DNA of 64,000 nucleotides from Elysia chlorotica (GCA_003991915.1 RQTK01000354.1:249370-313369), one strand, 5' to 3'. Shown: positions 1-14,300, numbered from the stretch's first letter. Made by a program: numbers and translations. The notes: generated by a model not told the origin, from the letters alone.

Positions 1-51
<51 letters not shown>

Positions 52-61
52 ACACACACAC
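1..61 (+). repeat. (TAA)n then (CA)n microsatellite
   Basis: About 50 bases of TAA repeats at the left window edge, followed by ACACACACACA. The array may extend left of the window. Confidence 0.98.
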
Positions 62-1440
62 AAAACCACAACGGTGCAAATTGTTAAATGAATAATATTT
101 CTTGAGACTTAGAAATTGAGACGTGGGAGAGAGTTTCAATTTCTTCGGCAGCTCGATCAAATACAAGTTTTTATTGGATCAAGAATATATAGCTATATAA
201 TGTGTATAGCAGATTTTTGTTTTGTTTTGTTTTTTGTTGTTGTTGCAAAAACACTGTTACAGAGCAAGTAGCAAAAGTTGTTGATAGCGATATTAATATC
301 TACGTACAGCCAAAGACATTTCTGTCCGTTTGTTCATTTTGTTTCCTATCCCGGATTACTATGAGTAGACTGTAATCGTGCTCAATTTAAACACTTCCTT
401 TGAAATAACATTTTACCTATTCCTCGACAATAAAACAAATCTATACAATGTTTTAAAATATTTTAAACTTTTTGCTTAATGGCTGTTTATCTCCATATAA
501 CTTTTTTGGAATATGCTTATTAATTTTGGTGTCCGATCCAGGTTAACTGTCATCAGACTAATGTCACTAGTGTGATTATGCTACTATTTTCCTTATGATA
601 TTTCCGTTTAATGGACGGACTCTCAACTACGGTAGTTAAGGGTGAAAGTAAAATAGTAAATATTATAGCAAAGAGATATACATATTGTAAAAATATAAAA
701 TCAATTACTATTGGTAGATCATTTGTTTCAAATATTTTAAGTTATTTGTAAACCACCAAATAAATCACGAAACATTGTCGAACTGACCTTAAACTTGTCA
801 ATTGGACAATCTTTTTGTTTTCTTTTCTGTACGCAACGTAGTTTTAGCGTTTATCACATTGAAATAATTAGTAATGAACATACATTATAATTTATAAATT
901 ATACAATGCCATTCTATTACTTTCCGAGAGACACGCTCAACTCCAGTGGCATGTAAAGTCCAACTGAATAGGACCGTTACAGTAGGCCTGCTACAGACGC
1001 CTTTCCAGCGTGTCAGCCAGTGATATTCTAGTTATAGACTAGATAGGCTAGTAACGCCTCGGCCATGAGACAGGCAGGAAGCGACCGCCAATCGTGACAA
1101 GGCACTCACTCCTAACATTTAAATATTAGCCTCAGTTTCATCTCATTATTTATTTATTTTAAGCTAGAGAAATCAAAATTGATGAGAGCACAGCGATGCG
1201 AGTGATATACGCTATATCGAGTCTTACTTAGACATTGAATGTTCACTTGCTTTATTTTGCTATAATTTATTAAAGTGGGCAGTGTGTAGGAACTCACCGG
1301 GGAGCCAGATAACAGAAAGTCTTAAGAGAACCCATGTGGTCGTGGGGAATAGTCACTTTAAAAGGTCTCCTGTTTAGGCTTAAAGTTAGATCTACAATTA
1401 AGAATATGTTGTGTCATTTATTTTTGTAGCCGATGATTAA
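62..1440. other. Non-coding stretch, nothing recognised
   Basis: AT-rich with no frame, splice chain or repeat family that I can support. Confidence 0.6.
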
Positions 1441-1550
1441 TAATATAAGTCTCTCTCTCTCCCATTTTTCTTTCTCTACTTCTCGCTCGCTCTTTCTTTT
1501 GGCATGTCTCTGCCCCCCCCCCCCCCCCCCCCCTCCCCTCCTGTCCCTGT

Positions 1551-1595
<45 letters not shown>

Positions 1596-1600
1596 GTCTA
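1441..1600 (+). repeat. Pyrimidine tract: poly-C and (TC)n
   Basis: A C homopolymer near 1514-1533, a second C run, and then (TC)n to 1592. The proline/leucine/serine frames here are artefacts. Confidence 0.97.
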
Positions 1601-1860
1601 TAGATATATTCCTTGTCTCATCTGTTGTTTTACATGTACTACCTACATACCTCCCGCCTTGCTTCTATCTCAGTGTGTTGGTTCTATAATTGTATGTCAT
1701 TGTATCTTCAGCCTGTCCTGCAGGCAAGCCTCTCACTCTCAGCGTTTCCGTGCCCGTCCCCTCTTTGCGCACACCTGCCTATTTCAACTTTTTTTTTTAA
1801 ATCCTTCCTTCTCTCTTTTTCCCTCTGGATTGACTAAATTAAATAATATGCAATCTTGAT

Positions 1861-4800
1861 TATTTCCTCTCTCTAAAGAAAAAAAAAAACCCAGCAAGTT
1901 ATAAAAATTGGAGATGTTTACAAAAATATATAACGGACAACATTGAGGTCTCTACAAGAGAACAAAGCATTGCTTCAAGCTACATTGTGTAGTGTTCTCT
2001 TCTTTTTCTTTTCTTTTTCCAAGTCAGTTAACAGCGTCAGAAACGTCTTACATATTTAACAAAAGACGCTTCTAAAATCAAAGCACTGCTAAGTGTGATA
2101 TAATTAAAGTTAGGCTGTAGACTTTGTGTTCTTTGCTTTGTTTTTCTCTTATTGTGGTTATAAAAAAATGATATTATTTGTGGTTATTATTATTTTCGGT
2201 AGCGTACTTGATCGATTCATATCGATTTACAAAAGAACATGCCTTACAGTTGTGAATAGAAATGTGGTCGAAACCTAACAAAGCAAGAGATTGACAAAGG
2301 CATCGTGACAATGTGGCGTGGAGGCGGAGGCAATGGCAAGGTAGTATTCTTTACTCCTTAGAGAATCAGCACTGGTTAATAGATAGATCGTCTCAAATCG
2401 AATCAAAAGCTGGAAAACTTCTTAAGACCTTTAATCGTTAGAGCAAGCCATGACTCAACCCTTGATGCGTAACGGATACACAACTGTTGTTGCTGATTTG
2501 GGTTGACAATGCTTTGTTTGCTTAGTACTAGAAACGGTGGGACTTAATCATGTGATTTAGAAGTTGCTCGTCTAATGATACATGTAGTTATATAAATATG
2601 CATTGCATAAAGCATCCTTGGTCAAAACTCGCGGCTTGTGTCTTTTAATCGATGTCAGTAAATAATAAACGACTGAGAACAGTTTTACTGCTCTGCTTGG
2701 CACCATACCGATACGTTAATAATTACGGCAAGAAATCTCCACTATTGAAATATAGAACCCCGCACCTATTTGAACCTAGACCGCTTTCACTTACGATTAG
2801 CAAACTGAAATAAAAAAACAGCAATGGCTGCTTCATCGACGAATCAAATTCAATTCCTAAAATCTAATTAACGCTTTATGCGTCATCGTGAAAAATAAAC
2901 GAACCAGCCTATGGCATTCAGAAAATTTCAAGGTACCAATACATGTATATCTAAATTTCAAGTTTGTACCTTGAGTAGTTATGGCGGAGAAGACGATAAT
3001 AATTTCACCAGTTCACAAATATATAATAAAGATGTGTTGTATAAAAATGGATGGTTTTATACAGTTTTTATTTGAATTGCATAACCGTTCTAAATTCACA
3101 TTTAACCTCTTTTGGCTCAGCTCAACATTCTATAGAACTGTTTGACCAAGGTTTGATCTTATTGTTTTTAATCTTTTATTAGAAATGCTTTAAAAAGGTT
3201 GTCAAGCTGAAGCACTATATGTAATTACAAAGTATGTACATATCTATGTCAAGGTATGCAGCATCAATGTATTGGGTACCCTGCAGGCAGTGCAACCTCT
3301 GAGATCCCATTAAATATAATGAGGCAGGTCAGGCAGATGCACATAGCTCCATGCAAGGTGTGTAATTTTTGTTAGAGAAGATCAACCCTCCTGTAGATTG
3401 TATCACTGTCTTTATGAACTTTGCCAATGTTGGGAATGATTTCACACATGTGCATTTTTCATGCATGCAGTTCTGTAATACAAAAGTCCTATTTAAAGCC
3501 ACTGCATGGACGTCGTTTATATTTGTTTAATTTTATGGTAAACATACCAGTAGTGCGAGTATAGGGCCACATTCAACATTTGATTAATGTTCAGCAGATC
3601 TGACAAACATTCAACGCTTTTAAAATCTGTTGGCACAACTATGGTAACCTCTACCGGTACATGTACTTTACTACACTACTCAACACTGTCCACTCTTAAA
3701 ACTCAAACAATATCCTGTGATACATACTAACAACTGTTAAAACTAACAAGCTGGTTTGTCTAGAAAGACATGCTAAATGTACAAGGAAATAGAAAGTCTT
3801 GGGTCCTAATTATCTTTTACCTTCACCTTAGAAAAAGATGGAGTAGATCTACACTAACAGATGTTCTGCTACTGTTTACACTAGAATTAAACAGAATTCA
3901 CATACACAAATCATGATGAAGCCAAAGTCATGTCTTAATTATTCCAATCATTTTAATTTAATTATGTACATTCAACTGACAACTTTTATACCATTTCAGA
4001 AAATTTTATCTCACAGTAAACAATGGAGATACATATGTATACATTAGAGTTTAGACACTGCTTAAGCTAATGTCTTTTATTTAAGCCTACTGAATATTTG
4101 TTCCTCTGACTTTCTTTCACAAACTCGTATTACAGAATTTGCTTCATCTTTGACAGAGCGTTGGCAAGTTAGGGTCCTGATCCAACAAGTGACTACATTG
4201 TTCCAAAAAACACATGATTTTTTTCCATTAGTCAATTTGTTCAGTAATGTCCCATGCAGTGTACACAGAAAATGCAGTGCAATGAAAAGAATAAACAATA
4301 AACAAGAGTTTAAAGTAATATTTTAAATACATCAGAAGCAGTTTAAAAAAACAGTATTTACATAATTACATATGTACGTATCATTATTTGTTTGTTCAAC
4401 CAACACTGAGAATACAGAACGGAGCTTTCAATGCACCGTCAAATAAAATATATTGTTTTGATGAACAACCTCATCTGATTGATGCAGATGATATCACTGT
4501 GGGAGAAAGATTAAGTAAGAATATCACTTTGATGTGTATCAACTACCAATGTACCACTACCAAGCAATACAATGTATTAAAATACTCTTAGTCTTATAAA
4601 GTGAAAGTCGCCTGAGTAATTCCTAAAAGTTCAATAATAAAATTGTACATTGTGGGACCAAATAAAAATTTCCTTTAAGTAACGATGTAGATTTTAAAAA
4701 CTTAAAACCGGATGTAAAATAATAATCCATTGTAATACAGCACCAATAGCATTAATTCAGATTTTACCTCAACAACACCACCATGATTTTTAACACTTTT

Positions 4801-5848
4801 TGTAATAATTTCCTGTAAGCCCTGTAAGCAAATTATACTTTTTATTGTCTTTTTTTAGCCTAACAATAACATTCCATGAAAGGACTTTGGAACATCGATG
4901 ATCAATGCCACACCTTCATTTTATGCAGGCACCAAATGGCATTAAAAAAAATATTTTGCCTTTTGATGTTTTTTTTTTTTCAAAAATTTAATTATTTAGT
5001 TGCACAAAAATATTTTATACAAAAATGCAATGAAAAAGATCATTTATGCAAATAAAAATTTGCTTACATTTCTTTCGACCATCTGAAATTTTATACATTA
5101 TTAAAATGGCTTCAGCCAATATGAAAGCACCGAGGTATATAGGCCTAGTCTAAGATCTGAGCGACTCAGAAGGGTCGGAATGGATCCCTGATTAGGTTGA
5201 AGAGCTAGGCCCAGATTTAGAAGATGAGAGAAGTCTGTTGAATCTGAACCTGAGCACTCCCCTCCAAGGTGTGTAGACATGTAGATTTAGATTATTGCTG
5301 CAATAATTTACATTGTTTTTTACAATGCAATCTTAAAAATATATCTTTCTCTAGATTTAGCTCAAAGTTAATTACATTAAATCTTACGAATGTTATCCTA
5401 GATCTAAATTTAGACTCTAGCTAGATACTAGATCTAAATCTAGATCGTGATCCTATAATCTAGTTTAATATATAGGTCTAGCTCTGGATCATCAAATCAA
5501 TCCAATGGTGCTATGATAACTTCGAATCCTATCTATAGATTTTAATTTCTTAATGATCATTAGTTTCATAATCCATGCAAAGACAAGATGATATTATTTG
5601 TTAAAAATGTTTTCCTTCTTTCATCCAGTGATGCACCAGGGCGCAGCCCCACTTCCACTCGATGTGCTGGCCCCCCAAACCAAGTCCCTCCCTTCAGAAC
5701 ATCATGTTGAATATTACTTTTGGTGTTCCTCGAGTCTCTGGAGTAATAGAATCTAAATAAAACAATATATTCCCACATTTTCTTTTGTAATTAGTGCACA
5801 GGGTAGTAAAAGGTACTTTGCTTTCTATTTTAGGGTACATTTTTGCTA
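1861..5848. other. Non-coding stretch, AT-rich, with a TCTAGA cluster
   Basis: No coding evidence. From about 5140 to 5470 the motifs CTAGATCTAAATCTAGATC and relatives recur, one of several such clusters in the window. Confidence 0.55.
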
Positions 5849-5979
5849 GGCATACTGGATGTACAATATTGTAATACATTGGCTTTTCTGTGATGCACTG
5901 GATGTACAATATAATACATTGGCTTTTCTATGATGCACTGGATGTACTATATTGTAATACATTGGCTTTTCTGTGATGC
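5849..5979 (+). repeat. About 45-bp tandem repeat, three copies
   Basis: Units of ACTGGATGTACAATATTGTA...CATTGGCTTTTCTGTGATGC repeat about three times with small deletions. Confidence 0.9.
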
Positions 5980-6364
5980 CAAACATATTGATCTAATTGA
6001 TGGAAAATAGAGTTTCTGTCAAAAATGTATTTTTTTTTCTTCTTTGAATGAATGTAAATGTATGATTTTTGTGTGTTTCTTTTTTATGGTTCTTATAAAA
6101 ATTGTTGCTTTTACTAAAAAAAAAACAAAAAAACGAGACAAATAAAAACAAAATCAAGATAATATGAATCTCTAATTCTGCACAAAATGATAGGTCTATT
6201 TTTAAATATAACACTAATTTTTTTTGTAAATGGGAAAATCCATGGAATCATTGAGACTGAGAGTTAAAGTAAATTACAATTTATCATACAAATTTTGATG
6301 CATTTAGCATCTCCATCAGTTTAAATAAACGTCTGTGTTTGGTATCAAGAAAAACAGAAGAGGA

Positions 6365-6545
6365 ATCTGGTGGCTCTCAGGTCAAAGTATCAACCTCCGT
6401 AACAGGAGGTTGTGGTTTGAGTCCCGCTGTTTTTTTCCATATTGGTTGGATTGGTGTCAGAATAATGTGACCAGCTGAGTCAGGAGTCATGGCATCAAAG
6501 CACTGTCAGCATGTAAAGTTGTCGTACCTTAGTCCTTGGATCCGT
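6365..6545 (+). mobile_element. tRNA-derived SINE, plus strand
   Basis: The head carries a B-box-like GGTTTGAGTCCC. The core ATGTGACCAGCTGAGTCAGG and following AGTCATGG match the SINE at 38.7 kb with few changes. The ends are approximate. Confidence 0.68.
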
Positions 6546-7161
6546 CCACAAAAAAGCTAAGCAAAAAACAACCAACAACGGACTAAGTCTCTGTTATCCC
6601 GTTCTAAGGTCCACCCACTGTATTGTGAAAGCTAGGATAGTAGGAACCGTTGACCAAAGATCAAAAACCATAATTATTATATTCCAATATAAACCCTTGA
6701 TGAATTTCCATATCAACCTATCAGTATCAAGTAAAAAAAACAACAAAAACACATAAAACAATGCGCGTATCTTAAAAGCTCAAGAAGTTGACAACTCACA
6801 AAAGGCACCCTTCAAATACAGCTGAATTTGCTTAAGATAAAAAAAACTCTTAAGGACAGAAGACTATTTTATCACAAATTTTCAAATACTAACACTAAAA
6901 CAGCAAAACTTATTTGTAAAGTAAAAATAACAAAAATGGAATTGGTGCTTCAGATAGGGCAATAGTTTATCTCAAACCGGATTCCAATGTACATTTTTGA
7001 GAACACTTTATGGATTGGATCATACAGAATGAAATATATTTTTCGCACTAAGGAAGGTGATACACTCTGCTTAAAACAACAAAGTGATTTTATGAACAAA
7101 GTAACACAATTAAACAACATAAAAGTGTTTTCATCAATGAGAGGGTGATGCATTTCTAGAA

Positions 7162-7237
7162 CTGGTTGTAATTGATAATGACAGGCTTTTCAATATTAGC
7201 TGGTTGTAATTGATAATGACAGGCTTTTCAATATTAG
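7162..7237 (+). repeat. 38-bp perfect tandem duplication
   Basis: Two adjacent identical units starting CTGGTTGTAATTGATAATGA. Confidence 0.95.
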
Positions 7238-8156
7238 CTGGGCAATACATTCCTAGATAAAAGTTCATTTTCCTTATTTCCTAAGTTTTCCAGAGGTGTC
7301 AGTATAAATTTAAGGCACGACTCTCATCAATGTGTATGTCGCAAAGGCTGGGTATGGAACTTGGAGGGAAAATGGTGGATAGAGGGACATCCTGGGGAAG
7401 CGGTGGGTTGTGACAGCTCAGCACCCTGGGTGGGTACAGGTATCTTTAGAGTAGAAGGTTAATTTTGGCTTAATGCGCCCGAGGGTAAAATTTAAGGGTA
7501 GGACTGGATAAAAATAAAACAAAAGCCTTCACCCGAGACTTGCATTCTTTCGCTACTGTATGAAAGTACATGTATTTCCTTCTCTTGCACTGCAGAAGGT
7601 TTGTAGGTTTGTAACAAGAGAAAATTACATACAGTGGAATCCGCATAGGATAAACCTATTGGGGACAATCTTATATTGAACAGCCATGGTAGAGTAAACA
7701 GAACAACATTGGAACCTTCGAAATGGTTTATCTTAAACAAGGTTTATCATCCCATTCTTGGGAACCCCCCCAGAGACATAAAACTGTTTGAAGATTGGAG
7801 CCTAACACAAACAAATGAGCAAGTTTGTTAGATCAAATGTGTTCTGTGCTACGCAATCCTTGAAGCCATAGATAAAAAATAATGGAGAAAACAAAAAAAC
7901 AAACAAACAAACAAACAAAAGAACAAGCCCAGGAGATTTACATGACAAAATGGCACAAAACTAAATTAATCCATTTAATCCAATACTGGATATTTACAAA
8001 GCTATGACTGGAAGCTACAGTGGCTTTTCAACTTCAAAACTAGTAATAATAATTAATATTTAACTGTTAAAGCAGTGCACCGTTTAACATTCTCAAGTTG
8101 AATGTAGTATGTATTTCACTCATATAAAAAATGTTCTATATATCAAAAGTGAAAAT

Positions 8157-8590
8157 AAGTAAAGAATGCTTAGGATAATGTTCTTGAGACATGGAATTTT
8201 TTTAAAAGCCAAACGAAAAATAAAAAATAAAAATCACAGTATCAACAAGGCATAAACTGTTATTGAATAAATCCAATTTTTCATTTAAAAGAAAAAGCTA
8301 TCGGACAAAGAAAATGGATGTTTTGACCTTTTGAGATTATTCCCTTCTATGGCTAAAAATGTTTTTGTTTTTTTTAGTTTTATAAAAATTAAAAATAAGT
8401 TAGGAATGCTTAGGACAATGTCCTCGCCATAGGGAAAATAAGAAAAAAAACCCAACAAAATCACAACACTATCAAGGCAAAACTGTTACAGTTCAATTAA
8501 TTCCATTTTTCCTTTAAAATAATGAGCTGTCAGAAAAAGGAAATGAATACTTTGACCTATTGAATTTATTTCATCCTATGGCTAAGAAGT
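8157..8590 (+). repeat. Old tandem duplication of about 240 bp
   Basis: The halves at about 8157-8355 and 8397-8590 align (GAATGCTTAGGA.AATGT, TTTGACCT.TTGA, CTATGGCTAA) with many substitutions and indels. Confidence 0.75.
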
Positions 8591-9112
8591 CTAGATCTAG
8601 ATGCCCAAAAGTTAGAAAAATATAAATGCAGATAAAGGGACTTTTTTAAGCTTTATAAAATTTACATAAATTGTACTCCAACAAAAATATTTTTGGAAGA
8701 ACAGACTTTCAGGCTTGACATTAATTTAAAAAAAAGAAAACGCGGTACATAGAGCTGTATTTTTTCATTCTGTAGCCACGTTTCATTTACACCACATAAG
8801 AACCTCACTATTTAAATCTCATATTTTCTAAACACTATACACAAAAGAGCAACAACCTTCCCACTTAAGGGCCTTGAGAATTTTAGCACAGGACTAAAAC
8901 AGAATTTAATTGGTTATTGCTTAAAATTGTGAATACCTTTTTTACACGGTCCATTTTTCTTCCTACGTCTCCTTAATACATGTAATGTTACGCTTCTTAC
9001 AGAAATATAACTGCTTGGCTCATATTTCCACGTTCTTCCCCCATCATCTGTATACAACCACATTTACCATGCTAAAGAAAAATGAATTTTTGTTAACTCT
9101 TTTCTGTTTTTT

Positions 9113-9118
9113 TTTATT
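9113..9118 (-). promoter_or_regulatory. Candidate MORC polyadenylation signal
   Basis: This is the first AATAAA on the minus strand after the MORC stop, about 345 nt downstream. It is a motif match only; AT-rich DNA yields many. Confidence 0.3.
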
Positions 9119-9461
9119 TGCATTGACTTAAAATATACTTGTGAGATAAAGAAAATAACACTAAAAATAGAACTGCCGTTTTTCACTATAAAATATATGT
9201 ACAGGTTACATGAGAAATTCCATTACTAAACACTTTTCAGAAGGGATTAAACAAGCAAACACATTATTGGTACTTGCTCAAAGAGTCATTTTCCTATTGC
9301 TATGGAGATGAACTGCTCAATTGCTGCACAGATATTGTAAAAATTCTCATAATGCACCATCTCATAGAACCCTTCAAAATGATTATGTTACATGTATGTC
9401 GTATGTAAATATAATGTAGAAAATTCAGGCACGTGATCAACCTTCATCCATTGTGTAAAAC

Positions 9462-11388
9462 TCAACTCGATGCTGATTCATGATGAGAACTGCCTGATAG
9501 ACACTTAGATTGGGAACTTGATTCCTCATCCCGAACCATATCTTCAACAAGCTTATCAATATTGCTTATGTCTCCTAGATCTTTTCCCGGCACTAAGAGC
9601 TGTAAAAGTCTATACACATTTTTCCTCATTTTATCTAAAGCAGCCTGTGGAGATTCTTCATTCGCATAGTTTGTTCGAGTCTTTGCCACATCTGTTGGTA
9701 CATGGACTGAGTGGCTAGTTTTCTCTTGCGTGATAATACTAATACTTTTGACTCTATCTTCCTCCGCCGCATCACTTTCTTCGACTATTTCAAAACCTTC
9801 TTTAAATGTTTCCTGCTGAGCTGAGGTAAGTGGTGTTTGGTCTGATAAAGAAATATTTTTATCACTAATATTTGACTTCTCACATGAAACCATCTTGTCC
9901 ATGTTGTTTTGAGAAGAAGAATCAAGAATATTTGAGGGTGTATTTGCATAGGCCCCAGGAGACGGTGCAGCATTGCTTACTAGACTTTTTTCAGCTTCAG
10001 GTACGGATCTGTTACTTGTTGGTGAGGCCTGAAGCTGATCCTTTTGCGATTGTGATTCTCTTGGGCTCTCAGCAGTGCTTCTGGTGGAAGACTCACAGGA
10101 CTGTTCCAAACCTGATCTAGCCTGTCTGTGATCCCCTGAGCTGTCTGGAATGTCTGGAATGCTGCACTGCTTATGGGACTTGTTGCTACTACTAGTATGC
10201 ACATTAATATCACCATTGGGCACAGGGCCATCTTTACTGTCCATTTCTGAAGAAGTTAATATATCCTTACACGAATCACCGTTATTCTTAATACCATTCA
10301 CTTTACAACCAGGATCTTTGTTACAGGCAACCTCGAGATTCTCCATTTCTACATCATCAACTTCTTGGTCCGCATTTCCTAAACCGTCAGAATCGTCATC
10401 ATTTACAACACTTAACTCAAGAACTTCTGTTGTCTTTTTAGAAGTTTCATCACTGTTTGTTGAAACGATGTTCTCTTTTCCATGGGAACTGCAATCTTTT
10501 TCTAATAATGTTTCCTCCACTGAACTATTAGACTCTCCTGCCTTTGTTTTTTGGGATGTTTCTGCAGGCCCATTTGGCACAGATTTTTCAGTTTGTGCAG
10601 AAGACGACCCTCGGATGATTGGCAAGGGTCTGCTGCATGGAGATGAGTCTGCTGAGGCAGTAGCTTTATCCTCTTCTGCATCTGTTCCAAGCTTCTCCTT
10701 GTCTGCCCTCTCTTTAATTGCAGCCAGCGCTGTCTCTAGGTTAGACTCAATTGTCTGGGAAATATTTCTAGGTTGCTCATTGGCACAGTTTGAGTCTGTT
10801 TGAGACAGGGAAGACAATTCTGCAGCAGCAACTTCTTGCTCACCCAAACCTTCATGAGTAATATCCGTCAACTGCTTGTCCAGACTGGCTTTATCTGGCT
10901 TCACATCCAAGCTATCCTGCCTGGCCCCATGAGTTGAGCTGGTATCATGTGCCACTGCATCAGGGTCCTGTTTGATAGCCGGCTGCTTTGAAATCTCATC
11001 ATCATCAGTTAAGTCTATAAAGTTTACATCACCGTTGCTGGTTTTTGACTTGCTGGACTTTGCGGGAGTTTTATCAGCTGAATTTGATGCTGTTGCTGAG
11101 CTTTGTTTACTCTTTAGGACATGACCGTCCTTCTGCTTTTCTAAGTTTTGGTTTGTCTTGGACACATGGAATGGCATTGCTACTCTCAGTGGGTCACCTT
11201 TGGTACCCTGTTTTGACTTGGGTGTTTTCTTTGTAACAGTGGTGTTAGGTAAATCATCAGCAGCTTCCTCATCATCACCAAAATTGCGTGTGATAGCAAG
11301 AACTTCTCCAGTTTCTGTTTTGATACAAAGCTTCTTATTCTCTTTTGTTGGCAAGGACTCAACAGTTGCTCTTTTTTTTGTTTGTTGA
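9462..11388 (-). CDS. MORC3: MORC exon 16, long disordered tail and stop
   Basis: Residues 589-1230 in one exon. The acceptor is TTTTCAG at 11389-11390. The tail is rich in Ser, Asp, Glu, Lys and Thr. It carries FIDLTDDDE at about 712-720, a textbook SUMO-interacting motif core, and an acidic stretch. Near the end (about 1165-1212) a helical segment includes [18 protein letters not shown], which resembles the conserved C-terminal helix of MORC3. Antisense open frames over this exon are shadows of its composition. Confidence 0.92.
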
Positions 11389-14300
11389 CTGAAAAGAGAA
11401 AACAGGTTGGAACAAATTTGATTACCTAAGAATTTCAAATCATATAGTTTATTTGCAACAATGCTCATGTGATGACAAATGCACAGTCTATTTTTTTTAC
11501 ATTATTCAATGATTTTTTAAAAATTTTATTGTACTATCACAAAAAAGCAAAAGTGCCTGTACGGGGCAATTGATTAAAGATGCCCAAAATTAAGTTTTAT
11601 AAAGTGAATGATATAAAACTAAACAGCCAACAAGAATAAAAAAGACATCCGACAAAGCAATATGATCAGATGAGTTTTCTTGATGATTCTGTGATAGCTG
11701 ATCAAATCAAAATTCATAACTACGAGTAGTAGCAAATGTTCTTCTGATGCACCATTGAGAATTTGGATAAACTCTAAAGAGACAGATTTTTAAAGGTTTA
11801 TTTCTTAAAATATTGACTTTTGATTTTCTAAAACAGCAAGTTGTAAACACAATAAATTCTTTAAAAAATTGGCATTTTTCATCTTCACAAAACTAAACTC
11901 AAAATTTAACTCTAAATCCTTGATAATTTTTTTTTCGTTTTTTTTTAAATTTCACTTAATTGTTATAGGATCCTATTATTACAAGTATATCATATCCAAT
12001 TTAGGATATAACGTCAGGAGGGAAAGAAAGATTTCAGAAAAAATAACCCAAAAATTAGGGAAAAAAAAATTGAAAGACATACTTATGATGCATAGGGGAA
12101 ACTGGTAAAGATTGGGCCAAAGGTCGGTTCTTAGAGCCATTTTGCTGGGGAAGAAAACAAAAACATTTTTGTCTTTAAAACTATCATTCACAAGATCAGC
12201 CCTATTTTCTTGCAGTCTCTTATATAATGTACTTAAAAGAGCAATTTTTTGTAACATATTGTGACAGAAAATATTCTTTTCATGTTAAGCTTGTGGCATT
12301 TATAAATCTGGATACAATATCAGGTGTTCTTAGGCTGAAGCAACATTTCTCACACGGACAAAGACTTTAGAAAGAAAATATCAAATTCAAACACCATCCT
12401 TACACAAGCAGGCTATAAATGGTTCCTTGTTGTATTGCTTTGGCACCCTTTGTGATATCAGCTTTACTTGTTAATTCTTTCCAATCCCTGTCCTATATCC
12501 CTAGACAGAATGGATAACTGTGTTTTGCTGTCCAGAGATAGCTGGTTATCCATTCTGATAGACAATACTCCATCATAGATCACAGACCACGCATTTCACA
12601 GCGTTGCATCAGTGATACTTTAGTTAGCCTGTGTGGGTGTGAGCGAGCATGCTGCATTGTCGATATATTGGGTTTTATTTTCATCTCTCAAAAATTAAAT
12701 ATGAAAATTAGCACATTAATGTTAAATTGGAATTAAAATAAAAATGGTGATTGCTTGTTTATGAAAAGTTTTTATCAGGTCCGAATTCAAAAGACTTTTT
12801 TCCATTATTGAATCTGTGACTACTCATATAAAATATTGAATAAAAAAAAAAAGAATTATCAAGATTAAAAAAAAAATTAATCATTGTGCTCATAACATGT
12901 TAGACCTTTATTTCCCCAAATAACGAAGCGTTATAAAAAAAAATTGTGACCTGGGCAGCTCTCTGTTCAATCAGTACACTTAAATCTTTTCTGTCATTAC
13001 CTTTATTTAGCCATCTCCATTTCTATCTACTTCTAACTCAACTGCTCTTGGCACTGAATCCCTAGGTCTAGATCTAGATCTAGATCTAACTACTGGCTCC
13101 TTCACTGGTACTACTAGATCTAGATCTACTAGAGCACTATCATCACTCACATTATCAAAATAATTATCAATTTCTGCCGTCACACTGGCCGAGACACAGA
13201 GTGCACACAGAGCGCTTGTTAACCAGTGATTGATTTGTCTCCAATTGTCAGCGTTACGCTCGGCCAGCCACTCGCAACTAATATACTGCATTTGGGGGGA
13301 AATTCTACTTGTGATAGCCTCTCTCATTGTTTTGTTTTATTAGAGTGCACGAATTTCATTAAACATCCTTGGCATTGAAGATAACTGCAAAAATATATTA
13401 AAAAACATTAATTAAAAGATACACAATAATTGAATAAAGAAGGCTCTTATGAAAAACTCTTATGAGAAACTATAAAAGGAAAGCAAGCTCCAAAAGAAAT
13501 TAGTTTAATTGCTATATTTATTGATAACATGACTCATCTAACTTCAACTCATGGAAAATATCATGCTCTATTCCCAATAACATAATGTATATAATATATA
13601 CATACAGACATTGTGAAACTTACTTGGCCTTTCCTCGAAGGAGGAGGAGGAGTAGGAAAAACACCGGACGACATTTGCTCCATCAAACGAGCCTGTTCTT
13701 CGATGTACTTTTGAGCTTGAGCCAACGCCTGCTCCAGTTCATGAGCTCGAGGGTCCACCACAGGCTAGAAGAAACAAATGCAGGAAAAAGATGAACATCT
13801 TAATGTCCAATTTTACCAACCAGTCTCTGGCAGGTCCCCAGAGCGGGATACGCAGAGCTTTGCAGGGCACATTGCACTAACACTGATCCAACAAAATGCG
13901 CTGGTTTATTTTAACCATTGTTCAGTTGCTATTTTGTTGATCAACTTATTATTCTAATTATTTTGTACTTCATTAACCAGTTATCTTGTGGGATCTGTTT
14001 GGATTCAGTCTTCAACAGGCTGCATGTGTATGCATTTTTGTGTAGACCTATACCAACACCCTTTGCTGCAATACTGAAAATTTAAAGAAAATATCTAAAG
14101 GAGAAAAAAAATAGATTGACTTGAAAATCTCTGAGGGAGGCAAAAGCTACAAAAAAATCAATGCTTTTAAACTTGGTACTTTACATTTTAATATACAATA
14201 CAAAAATGTATTCTTACACATTCCCTATAAAGCCACTTCAACTATGGTAAATTCCTGATCCCAAGAGAAGGTAAAATAACTCTGCCCAGGACCAGTTATA

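Noticed and set aside
10150-10803. 217-codon plus-strand frame
   Set aside because: It lies wholly antisense to MORC exon 16. Its Ser/Leu/Phe-rich composition mirrors the Ser/Glu/Lys-rich real protein, and it has no domain or splice context.
11389-11468. ATG at 11468 as the start of a separate 668-residue protein
   Set aside because: The first 27 codons are intron sequence before a clear acceptor; the frame joins the upstream MORC exons in exact phase.
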